Shown here piece after piece: positions 29,467 to 36,968 of a DNA stretch of 64,000 nucleotides (positions are counted from its first letter, which is position 1; every line of letters begins with the position of its first letter). Under the pieces are notes generated by a model. The model did not search any database and was not told where the DNA came from. It saw only the letters and a program-made list of their open reading frames with translations. The stretch comes from Variovorax saccharolyticus (lineage in GTDB: Bacteria > Pseudomonadota > Gammaproteobacteria > Burkholderiales > Burkholderiaceae_C): contig NZ_JASZYT010000007.1 in assembly GCF_030316765.1 (NCBI RefSeq), positions 62,001-126,000 on the forward strand, in the 5' to 3' direction. Made by a program: the position numbers and the translations under genes.

Positions 29467-31572
29467 TCAGCTGAAGCTCTTGCCTTCGGCCACCAGCTTC
29501 TGGATCAGCGGGGCGGGCTGCCAGAACTTCGCGTCGTCATGCGGATTCCGCGCAAAGCGCTTCATCGACTCGGCCACGTTGAAGAGGCCGACCTGCGACG
29601 CATAGTGCATCGGGCCGCCGCGCCAGATCGGGAAGCCGTAGCCCGTGAGGTAGACCATGTCGATGTCGCCCGACTTCGAGGCGATGCCGTCCTCGAGGAT
29701 GTGCGCGCCTTCGTTGACCAGCGAATAGACCAGGCGCTGGACGATCTCCTCGTCGGAGATCTTGCGCGGCGTGATGCCGATTTCCTTGCGGTGGTCCTCG
29801 ATCATCTTGTTGACGAGTTCGGACGGGATCGCATCGCGCTTGCCGGCCTGGTAGTCGTACCACCCTGCCCCGGTCTTCTGGCCGAAGCGGCCCAGTTCGC
29901 AGAGCTTGTCGGCCGTGCGGCTGTACTTCATGTCGGCGATCTCGGTCGCGCGGCGCTTGCGGATCGCCCAGCCGATGTCGTTGCCGGCCAGGTCGCCCAT
30001 GCGGAACGGGCCCATCGCGAAGCCGAACTTCTCGATCGCGCGGTCGACCTGCTGCGGCGTCGCGCCTTCGTCGAGCAGGAAGCCCGCCTGGCGCGAGTAC
30101 TGCTCGATCATGCGGTTGCCGATGAAGCCGTCGCAGACGCCGGAAACCACGGCGGTCTTCTTGATCTTCTTGGCCACCGTCATGACCGTGGCCAGCACGT
30201 TCTTGGCGGTCGCCTTGCCGCGCACCACTTCGAGCAGCTTCATGACGTTCGCCGGGCTGAAGAAGTGCATGCCGACCACGTCCTGCGGACGCTTCGTGAA
30301 GGCGGCGATCTTGTCGACGTCGAGCGTCGAGGTATTGGAGGCCAGGATGGCGCCGGGCTTGGCGACGCGGTCCAGTTCCTTGAACACCGCTTCCTTGACG
30401 CCGAGCTCTTCGAACACGGCCTCGATGATCAGGTCGGCGTCCTTCAGTTCGTCGTAGCTCAGCGTCGTGCTCAAGAGCGCCATGCGCTGCTCGTACTTGT
30501 CCTGCTTGAGCTTGCCCTTCTTGACCTGGGCTTCGTAGTTCTTCTTGATGACGGCCACGCCGCGGTCGAGCGCTTCCTGCTTCATCTCGAGGATCTTGAC
30601 CGGGATGCCGGCGTTCAGGAAGTTCATCGAGATGCCGCCGCCCATGGTGCCGGCGCCGATCACGCCGACCGACTTGATCGCGCGCTGCGGCGTGTCGTCG
30701 GCGACGTCGGGAATGCGCGAGGCGGCGCGCTCGGCCATGAACAGGTGGCGCAGCGCCGCGGACTCGGGCGTGAACATCAGCGCGGTGAAGAGGCGGCGCT
30801 CCTCGGCCATGCCTTCGTCGAACTTCAGCTTGGTGGCGGCCTGCACGGCATCGACGCACTTCAGCGGTGCCGGGTAGTTCTTCGACATGCCGCCGACCAT
30901 GTTCTTGGTGAACTGGAAGTAGGCGTCGCCCTGCGGGTGCTTGCACGGCAGGTTGCGCACCAGCGGCAGCGCGTCGGCGGTCTTGCCGGCCACGGACTTG
31001 GCGAATTCCAGCGCTTCGTCGAACAGCGACTCGGCCGATCCGGAGAGCTTGTCGAACAGCTTCTGGCCCGGCAGCGAGGCCAGCACCTCGCTCTTGACGG
31101 CCTCGCCGCTGACGATCATGTTGAGCGCGGTCTCCACGCCCAGCACGCGCGGCAGGCGCTGCGTGCCGCCGGCGCCGGGCAGCAGGCCCAGCTTGACCTC
31201 GGGCAGCGCGATGCTGGTGCCCGGCGCGGCCACGCGGTAGTGGCAGCCCAGGGCCAGTTCGAGGCCGCCGCCCATGCACACGGAATGGATCGCCGCCACG
31301 ATCGGCTTGGTCGAGGCCTCGAGCGCCAGGATGACGCTCAGCAGGTTCGGCTCCTGAAGCGCCTTGGGCGTGCCGAATTCCTTGATGTCTGCGCCGCCCG
31401 AGAAGGCCTTGCCCTCGCCGGTGATGACGATCGATTTGACGGCCGGGTCGTCGATGGCCTTGGAGAGCCCGTCGGTGATGCCGACGCGGGTCGAGAAGCC
31501 GAGGCCGTTGACCGGGGGATTGTTCAGCGTGATCACGGCGACATCGCCGAGCACTTTGTATTCAGCCGTCAT
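29467..31572 (-). CDS. Bifunctional enoyl-CoA hydratase / 3-hydroxyacyl-CoA dehydrogenase (FadJ/FadB-like)
   Basis: A 701-residue fusion enzyme. The N-terminal crotonase domain shows GKAFSGGADIKEFG (oxyanion hole), VCMGGGLELALGCH and LPEVKLGLLPGAGGTQRLPR (catalytic glutamates). From about residue 300 the dehydrogenase domain begins with GVIGAGTMGGGIS (NAD site), continues through VGMHFFSPANVMKLLEVVRG (catalytic His) and a C-terminal helical repeat (NRMIEQYSRQAGFLLDEGA). It hydrates enoyl-CoA and oxidises the product to 3-oxoacyl-CoA. ATG 31572 follows AAGGAACGC at 8 bases; upstream open frame to 31719 is not used. It heads the core beta-oxidation operon. Confidence 0.95.
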   Translation of the reverse strand: MTAEYKVLGDVAVITLNNPPVNGLGFSTRVGITDGLSKAIDDPAVKSIVITGEGKAFSGGADIKEFGTPKALQEPNLLSVILALEASTKPIVAAIHSVCMGGGLELALGCHYRVAAPGTSIALPEVKLGLLPGAGGTQRLPRVLGVETALNMIVSGEAVKSEVLASLPGQKLFDKLSGSAESLFDEALEFAKSVAGKTADALPLVRNLPCKHPQGDAYFQFTKNMVGGMSKNYPAPLKCVDAVQAATKLKFDEGMAEERRLFTALMFTPESAALRHLFMAERAASRIPDVADDTPQRAIKSVGVIGAGTMGGGISMNFLNAGIPVKILEMKQEALDRGVAVIKKNYEAQVKKGKLKQDKYEQRMALLSTTLSYDELKDADLIIEAVFEELGVKEAVFKELDRVAKPGAILASNTSTLDVDKIAAFTKRPQDVVGMHFFSPANVMKLLEVVRGKATAKNVLATVMTVAKKIKKTAVVSGVCDGFIGNRMIEQYSRQAGFLLDEGATPQQVDRAIEKFGFAMGPFRMGDLAGNDIGWAIRKRRATEIADMKYSRTADKLCELGRFGQKTGAGWYDYQAGKRDAIPSELVNKMIEDHRKEIGITPRKISDEEIVQRLVYSLVNEGAHILEDGIASKSGDIDMVYLTGYGFPIWRGGPMHYASQVGLFNVAESMKRFARNPHDDAKFWQPAPLIQKLVAEGKSFS

Positions 31573-31653
31573 GCTGCGTTCCTTTGGGATGGGAGAGGAT
31601 CGAAAAAACGGGTTCGAGGGCATGGCGCCCCTCGGCGCCCTGCCCCCGCACAT

Positions 31654-31677
31654 AAAAAGCACGAGTGTTCTTTTTTT
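31654..31677. promoter_or_regulatory. AT-rich imperfect palindrome upstream of the hydratase/dehydrogenase gene
   Basis: An A/T island in otherwise GC-rich DNA holds AAAAAGCAC and GTGTTCTTT around a two-base centre, matching at 7 of 9 positions. It is 80-105 bases upstream of the start of the bifunctional gene and about 75-95 bases downstream of livF, so it may be the operator/promoter of the beta-oxidation operon or, less likely, a weak livF terminator. The cognate regulator is unknown. Confidence 0.35.
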
Positions 31678-31749
31678 ACCGAATTCTAGGCGTTTCGGAT
31701 GACCGGGCAAGCCGGCCAAGTCGCTGCCGAGACAAGGGTGGGCAGGAGA

Positions 31750-32445
31750 TTAAACCTCCAACCATTCCTTGCGGGTAGTGGCATCGGCCCTGAGGCTGTC
31801 GGGCGTGCCGTCGAAGACGATGCTGCCGTGCCCCATCACCAGCGCGCGGTCGGAGATCTGCATCGCGATGGTCAACTTCTGTTCGATCAGCAGCACCGAG
31901 ATGCCCTTGTCCTTGAGGGTGCGCAGGTACTGGCCGACCAGTTCGACGATCTTCGGCGCCAGGCCTTCGGTCGGCTCGTCGATGATGATCAGGTCGGGGT
32001 CGCCCATCAGCGTGCGGCACAGGGTCAGCATCTGCTGCTCGCCCCCCGACAGCACGCCGGCCTCGGTGTGCTGGCGCTCCTTGAGCCGCGGAAACATGCC
32101 GTACATGTCGTCGAAGGACCAGCGGCTGCCCTTCCCCGTCCCCTTCTGCCCCAGCAGCAGGTTCTGGTGCACCGTGAGCTTGGGAAAGATGTCGCGGTTC
32201 TCGGGCACGTAGCCGATGCCGAGGTGGGCGATCTCGTAGGCCTTGCGGCGCAGGATGTCCTTGTCCTTCCAGCGCAGCGTGCCTTCGGCATGCACCAGGC
32301 CCATGATCGCCTTGGCGGTGGTCGAGCGGCCCGAGCCGTTGCGGCCCAGCAGCGCAACGATCTCGCCGGGGCCGACGTCGAACGAAACACCATGCAACAC
32401 ATGGCTCTTGCCGTAATAGGCGTGGATGTCTTGTAGCTTGAGCAT
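31750..32445 (-). CDS. livF: LivF-type ABC transporter ATP-binding protein with Arg in Walker A
   Basis: A 231-residue ATPase subunit of a branched-chain-amino-acid-type (HAAT) importer. The Walker A site reads GRNGSGRSTT: the invariant lysine is arginine (codon CGC at 32326-32328). The remaining motifs are normal: LSGGEQQML signature, LIIIDEPTEGLAP Walker B with catalytic Glu, and LLIEQKL with Gln/Lys where the switch histidine often lies. ATG 32445 follows the livG stop after one base. If the arginine lowers ATP turnover, LivG would carry the hydrolytic site. The rest of the cassette (LivG, LivM, LivH, binding protein) is directly upstream. Confidence 0.92.
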   Translation of the reverse strand: MLKLQDIHAYYGKSHVLHGVSFDVGPGEIVALLGRNGSGRSTTAKAIMGLVHAEGTLRWKDKDILRRKAYEIAHLGIGYVPENRDIFPKLTVHQNLLLGQKGTGKGSRWSFDDMYGMFPRLKERQHTEAGVLSGGEQQMLTLCRTLMGDPDLIIIDEPTEGLAPKIVELVGQYLRTLKDKGISVLLIEQKLTIAMQISDRALVMGHGSIVFDGTPDSLRADATTRKEWLEV

Positions 32446-32446
32446 G

Positions 32447-33217
32447 TCAGTGTCCTCCGCCCTGGGCATCGGCAACGGAGGAGCCCAGATAGGCCTCCTG
32501 CACCCGCGCATTGGCGCGCACCGCGGCCGGCGTGTCGAAGGCGATCACCTCGCCGTAGACCACCACCGCGATCTTGTCGGCCAGGCCGAACACCACGCCC
32601 ATGTCGTGCTCCACGGTGAGCAGCGTCTTGCCGACCGTGACCTGCTTGATCAGCGCGATGAAGTGCGAGGTCTCGGTCTTGCTCATGCCGGCGGTCGGCT
32701 CGTCGAGCAGGATCACATTGGCGCCGCCGGCGATCGTGACGCCGATCTCCAGCGCCCGCTGCTCGGCGTAGGTGAGGTTCACGGCCTGCACGTCGCGCTT
32801 GCGGTCCAGGCCGACCTGGTGGATCAGCTCCTCGGTGCGCGCGTTGGCATCGTGCAGGTTCGACAGGAAGCGCAGGAAGCTGTAGCGGTAGCCCAGGCTC
32901 CACAGCACGCCGCAGCGCAGGTTCTCGAAGACGCTGAGCTTCGGGAAGATGTTGGTGATCTGGAAGCTGCGCGACAGCCCGAGCCGGTTGATCTCGAACG
33001 GCTTCTTGCCATCGATGCGCTGGCCATTGAGCAGCACCTCGCCGCTGCTGGGCGCGAGCCGGCCGCTGATCAGGTTGAACAGGGTCGACTTGCCGGCGCC
33101 GTTCGGGCCGATGATCGCGATCCGCTCACCGGCCTCCACGGCCAGGTCGACGCCGCGGATGATCTCGGTCTTGCCGAAGTTCTTGCGCAGCGACTTGAGT
33201 TCCAAGGCGTGGGTCAT
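32447..33217 (-). CDS. livG: LivG-type ABC transporter ATP-binding protein
   Basis: A 256-residue ATPase subunit. Walker A is GPNGAGKST, the Q-loop SRSFQITNIFP, signature LTYAEQRALEIG, Walker B VILLDEPTAGMS with catalytic Glu, and switch VEHDMGVVF with His. It is the canonical partner of the arginine-variant LivF. Its ATG overlaps the livM stop by four bases and its stop is one base from the livF start, so the three are translationally coupled. Confidence 0.94.
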   Translation of the reverse strand: MTHALELKSLRKNFGKTEIIRGVDLAVEAGERIAIIGPNGAGKSTLFNLISGRLAPSSGEVLLNGQRIDGKKPFEINRLGLSRSFQITNIFPKLSVFENLRCGVLWSLGYRYSFLRFLSNLHDANARTEELIHQVGLDRKRDVQAVNLTYAEQRALEIGVTIAGGANVILLDEPTAGMSKTETSHFIALIKQVTVGKTLLTVEHDMGVVFGLADKIAVVVYGEVIAFDTPAAVRANARVQEAYLGSSVADAQGGGH

Positions 33218-34527
33218 GCGTGTTCCCTCCGCTTGATCTCGGCCTCGATCTGCTCCTGCGCGGTGCCCCAGGCCCGCACGAAGCGCCGCCGCACGAACTC
33301 GAGCGCGATGAGCCCGACGACCATGATCAGCGAGGCGCCGAACCAGCTGGCCATGCCGGAGGTGTCGAGCGAAACGCCCATGAACGGGAGGTTCGGCCCC
33401 AGGGCCGAATTGAGCTGGATGTGATAGATCATTTCGATGAGGGCGGCGGCGCCGATCACCACCGGGATGATCGTCACCAGCAGGCCGCCGTAGAGCGGCC
33501 AGAATTGCTTGAACTTGCCGAACTTGGCCACGCGCAGGTTCATCATCACCAAGCTGGCGATGCCGCCCGGCGCGAACATCACCATGAAGACGAAGACCAG
33601 CCCGAAGTACAGCTGCCAGGCCTTGGAGAGCTCCGACAGCAGCACCGCGGCGAACACCAGCAGCACGGCGCCGATGATCGGCCCGAAGAAGAAGATCGCC
33701 CCGCCCAGGAAGGTGAACAGCAGGTAGCTGCCCGAGCGCAGCGCATTCAGGCTGTCGGCCGCGTTGACGATCTCGAAGTTGATCGCCGCCAGCCCGCCAC
33801 CGACGCCGGCGAAGAAGCCGGCGATGATGAAGGCGAAGTAGCGCACCCGCTGCGTGTTGTAGCCAATGAACTCGACCCGCTCCGGGTTGTCGCGCACCGC
33901 GTTCAGGATGCGGCCGAGCGGCGTGCCCGTGAAGGCATACATCAGCGCGGTGCAGACGAAGCAGTAGACGGCGATCAGGTAGTAGACCTGGATCTGCGGC
34001 CCGAAGGTGACGCCGAAGAAGGGCTTGCCGTAGACGCGGTCGGTCGTGATGCCGCCCTCGCCGCCGAAGAAGCCCGGGAACATCAGCGCCATCGACGCCA
34101 CCAGCTCGCCGATGCCCAGCGTGATCATCGCGAAGGTGGTGCCCGACTTCTTGGTCGTCACGAAGCCCAGGATGATCGCGAAGAACATGCCGGCCAGTCC
34201 GCCCACCACCGGGATCAGCACCAGGGGAATGGGCAGCACGCCCTTGCCGGCGAAGTTCATCGCATGGATCGCGATGAAGGAGCCGAGCCCGACATAGACC
34301 GCATGCCCGAAGCTCAGCATGCCGCCCTGCCCGAGCAGGATGTTGTAGCTCAGGCAGATGATGATGAGATAGCCCATCTGCGAGAGCATCGTCAGCGCCA
34401 GGCTGGTCTTGAAGACCATCGGCGCCACGATCAGGACGATCGCGAACAGCGACCAGACGAGGAAGCGCCCGATGTTCAGGGGCTTGAAGCGGTAGTACTG
34501 CGTGGTCATGCCTTGGCTTGCACTCAT
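33214..34527 (-). CDS. livM: LivM-type ABC transporter permease
   Basis: A 437-residue inner-membrane permease with about ten membrane segments. The LivM landmark LGQGGMLSFGHAVYVGLGSF is at about residues 65-85, followed by GRILNAVRDNPERVEFIGYN, the cytoplasmic coupling loop that meets the ATPases. The C-terminal region has an extra pair of segments near residues 360-420, making it longer than the approximately 320-residue minimal LivM. ATG 34527 is supported by GGGAGG six bases upstream, one base past the livH stop. Confidence 0.93.
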   Translation of the reverse strand: MSASQGMTTQYYRFKPLNIGRFLVWSLFAIVLIVAPMVFKTSLALTMLSQMGYLIIICLSYNILLGQGGMLSFGHAVYVGLGSFIAIHAMNFAGKGVLPIPLVLIPVVGGLAGMFFAIILGFVTTKKSGTTFAMITLGIGELVASMALMFPGFFGGEGGITTDRVYGKPFFGVTFGPQIQVYYLIAVYCFVCTALMYAFTGTPLGRILNAVRDNPERVEFIGYNTQRVRYFAFIIAGFFAGVGGGLAAINFEIVNAADSLNALRSGSYLLFTFLGGAIFFFGPIIGAVLLVFAAVLLSELSKAWQLYFGLVFVFMVMFAPGGIASLVMMNLRVAKFGKFKQFWPLYGGLLVTIIPVVIGAAALIEMIYHIQLNSALGPNLPFMGVSLDTSGMASWFGASLIMVVGLIALEFVRRRFVRAWGTAQEQIEAEIKRREHA

Positions 34528-34528
34528 G

Positions 34529-35482
34529 TCAATCCTCCCGCGTGCCGAGCAGGCCCTTGGGCCTGAAGATCAGGATCAGGACCAGGAAGAGATAGGGAAG
34601 GATCGGAGCCACCTGCGAGATCGTGAGCTTGAGCAGCGGGTAGCCGAAGGTGCTTTCGGTCACCGCGACGCCGAGCGCCTGCAGGCCGGTGGCCAGCGAC
34701 TGGTCGAGCGCGACCGCGAAGGTCTGGACGATGCCGATCAGCAGCGACGCCAGGAAGGCGCCGGCCAGCGAGCCGAGGCCGCCGACCACCACGACCACGA
34801 AGATGATCGAGCCCACCGAGGCCGCCATGGCCGGTTCGGTCACGTAGGTGTTGCCGCCCACCACGCCGGCCAGCGCGGCCAGCGCGGCGCCGCCGCCGAA
34901 CACCAGCATGAAGACGCGTGGCACGTTGTGGCCCAGCGCCTCGACCATCTCGGGATGCTTGAGCGCGGCCTGGATCACGAGGCCGATGCGGGTGCGCGTG
35001 AGCAGCAGCCAGACCGACAGCAGCATCAGCAGCGCGACCAGCATGATGAAGGAGCGCGACTTCGGGAACTGGGTTCCGAACAGCGTGAAGAGCGGCCCCT
35101 GCAACTGCGTCGGCAGCGCGTAGGGCACGGTGGAACGGCCCCAGACGAGCTGCACCACTTCGAGGATCAGGAACGAGAGGCCGAAAGTCACCAGCAGTTC
35201 GGGCACGTGGCCGAACTTGTGGACGCGGCGCAGGCTGTAGCGCTCGAAGGCGGCGCCCAGGGCGCCGACCAGCAGCGGCGCGATGAACAGGGCCGGCCAG
35301 AAGCCGATGATGCCGGAGAGCGTGTAGGCCACGTAGGCCCCCAGCATGTAGAAGCTGGTGTGCGCGAAATTGAGCACACCCATCATGCTGAAGATCAGCG
35401 TCAGGCCAGAGCTCAGCATGAACAACAGCAAGCCGTAGCTCACGCCGTTGAGCAGCGAGATGACGAAAAATTCGACGTTCAT
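34529..35482 (-). CDS. livH: LivH-type ABC transporter permease
   Basis: A 317-residue inner-membrane permease. LLNGVSYGLLLFMLSSGLTL and MMGVLNFAHTSFYMLGAYVA are the LivH signatures, and RTRIGLVIQAALKHPEMVEA is the coupling loop. It pairs with LivM to form the translocation path. The ATG at 35482 is chosen over an upstream start at 35500 because the hydrophobic domain begins there. The binding-protein gene ends 81 bases upstream and an intrinsic terminator lies in that gap, so LivH-M-G-F are probably made from read-through or a separate promoter. Confidence 0.93.
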   Translation of the reverse strand: MNVEFFVISLLNGVSYGLLLFMLSSGLTLIFSMMGVLNFAHTSFYMLGAYVAYTLSGIIGFWPALFIAPLLVGALGAAFERYSLRRVHKFGHVPELLVTFGLSFLILEVVQLVWGRSTVPYALPTQLQGPLFTLFGTQFPKSRSFIMLVALLMLLSVWLLLTRTRIGLVIQAALKHPEMVEALGHNVPRVFMLVFGGGAALAALAGVVGGNTYVTEPAMAASVGSIIFVVVVVGGLGSLAGAFLASLLIGIVQTFAVALDQSLATGLQALGVAVTESTFGYPLLKLTISQVAPILPYLFLVLILIFRPKGLLGTRED

Positions 35483-35502
35483 CGTTCCTCGGAGTCGCAA
35501 GG

Positions 35503-35536
35503 GAAAAGAAAAAGGCCCGAGTGTTGAAGTCGGGCC
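35503..35536 (-). terminator. Intrinsic terminator after the binding-protein gene
   Basis: On the minus strand a GGCCCGA/TCGGGCC stem (35514-35520 with 35530-35536) with a nine-base loop is followed by TTTTTCTTTTC. It sits between the binding-protein gene and livH. Partial termination here would give more binding protein than permease, a common arrangement in binding-protein-dependent importers. Confidence 0.85.
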
Positions 35537-35563
35537 TCGACCGGTCAGCGGAGGATCAAGGGC

Positions 35564-36802
35564 TCAGGGGCTGGGCCGCTTCATCTCGCAGGAGGTCGGC
35601 GTGCTGGCCACGTAGGGCTCGTAGTACTTGACCGGCACGAAGGTGTAGCCGGTGTTCTCGGAGTCGATCGGGAACTTGCCGCCGGCCTTCTCCCACTTGG
35701 ACACGTAAAGGCCCTGCTGCAGCTGGTGGTCGGTCTTGCGCATCTCGACGTCGCCGTTGAAGCTCTTGAAGCGCATGCCCTCCAGCGCCGCAGCCACCTT
35801 GACCGGGTCGGTCGACTTGGCCTTGACGAAGCCGTCGACCAGCATCTGCAGCGAGGTGTAGGCGGCCGAGGTGTAGAGGTCTTCCTTGAACTTCTTGTTG
35901 AACTCGGTGCTCAGGCGCTGGATGTCGCCACCCATGTTGTAGTGGCCGTAGCCGACCTGGAACACCTTGCCGGCCGAAGCCGCACCCATCGCGGTCGGCG
36001 TGCCGCTGACCGTGCCGTAGTAGGTGTAGAACTTGACGTTGTTGAGGCCGGCGTCGTTGGCCGCCTTGATCAGCAGCGCCAGGTCGGAGCCCCAGTTGCC
36101 CGTGATCACGGTGTCGGCGCCCGAGGCCTTGATCTTGGCGATGTACGGCGAGAAGTCGCGCACCTGCGCCAGCGGGTGCAGGTCTTCGCCGACGATCTGG
36201 ACGTCGGGCCGCTTGCGCGCCAGGTTCTCCTTGGCGAACTTGGCCACCTGCACGCCGTGCGAGTAGTTCTGGTTGAGCAGGTAGACCTTCTTGACGTCCG
36301 GCTGCTCCTTCATGAAGGTGGTCAGCGCTTCCATCTTCATGGAGGTGTCGGCGTCGAGGCGGAAGTGCCAGTAGCTGCACTTGCTGTTGGTCAGGTCGGG
36401 ATCGACCGCCGCGTAGTTCAGGTAGAGCACTTCCTTGCCCGGGTTGCGGGCGTTGTTCTTCTCGAGCGCGTCGATGATGGCCAGCGCGGGGCCGGAGCCG
36501 TTGCCTTGCACCACGTAGCGTGCGCCCTGGTCCATGGCCGAGCGCAGCGCGCTGGTGGTCTCCTGCGGGCTGAGCTTGTTGTCGATGCCGATGATCTCGA
36601 ACTTGACCCCGGCCGCATTCTTCTTGTTGAACTCTTCAGTCAGGAACTGGAAGGTCTTGAGCTGGTTGGTGCCGACGGCAGCCATCAGGCCCGACAGCGG
36701 GTCGAGCCATGCGATCTTCACGGTCTCGCCCTTCTGGGCGAAGGCGCCCGTGGCGCTCGCGACGAGGATGGCGGCGGTAGCGATTTTGAGAGCGAATTTC
36801 AA
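35564..36802 (-). CDS. Periplasmic substrate-binding protein of the Liv-type ABC transporter
   Basis: A 412-residue protein with a signal peptide (about residues 1-22, ending GAFA) and a type I periplasmic binding fold (VKIAWLDPLSGLMAAVGTNQ, VYLLNQNYSHGVQVAKFAKE, ADTVITGNWGSDLALLIKAA). It captures a solute for LivHMGF. Because it lies among acyl-CoA genes and next to an acyl-CoA ligase, its ligand may be an organic acid or acyl compound rather than leucine; this is inference from context. A good AGGAGA site precedes ATG 36802. A TACAA/TTGTA palindrome lies 41 bases upstream of the start. Confidence 0.93.
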   Translation of the reverse strand: MKFALKIATAAILVASATGAFAQKGETVKIAWLDPLSGLMAAVGTNQLKTFQFLTEEFNKKNAAGVKFEIIGIDNKLSPQETTSALRSAMDQGARYVVQGNGSGPALAIIDALEKNNARNPGKEVLYLNYAAVDPDLTNSKCSYWHFRLDADTSMKMEALTTFMKEQPDVKKVYLLNQNYSHGVQVAKFAKENLARKRPDVQIVGEDLHPLAQVRDFSPYIAKIKASGADTVITGNWGSDLALLIKAANDAGLNNVKFYTYYGTVSGTPTAMGAASAGKVFQVGYGHYNMGGDIQRLSTEFNKKFKEDLYTSAAYTSLQMLVDGFVKAKSTDPVKVAAALEGMRFKSFNGDVEMRKTDHQLQQGLYVSKWEKAGGKFPIDSENTGYTFVPVKYYEPYVASTPTSCEMKRPSP

Positions 36803-36842
36803 TCTATGTCTCCTAGGTCAAGCGGTCAAGGCTGGGCGAGAT

Positions 36843-36856
36843 TACAAGTGTTTGTA
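36843..36856. promoter_or_regulatory. Perfect 5-4-5 palindrome upstream of the binding-protein gene
   Basis: TACAA and TTGTA flank a four-base GTGT centre, in an otherwise GC-rich 166-base gap and 41 bases upstream of the binding-protein start. Size and place fit an operator, but no regulator can be assigned. A second inverted repeat, CACCCAT/ATGGGTG (36911-36917 with 36935-36941), lies further upstream near the end of the ligase gene. Confidence 0.3.
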
Positions 36857-36968
36857 GGCCCGCCCGTCAGGGAATGCCCGTAAGGATTGCGCTTGCGGGC
36901 CGGTTTCTATCACCCATGCGACAGCCTGCATTCGATGGGTGCTACTCGCGGGTAGGATCTGCCGGTTT

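Noticed and set aside
31654..31690. Intrinsic terminator of livF
   Set aside because: The stem would be mostly A-T with a two-base loop and a mismatch; it fits an operator or promoter island better.
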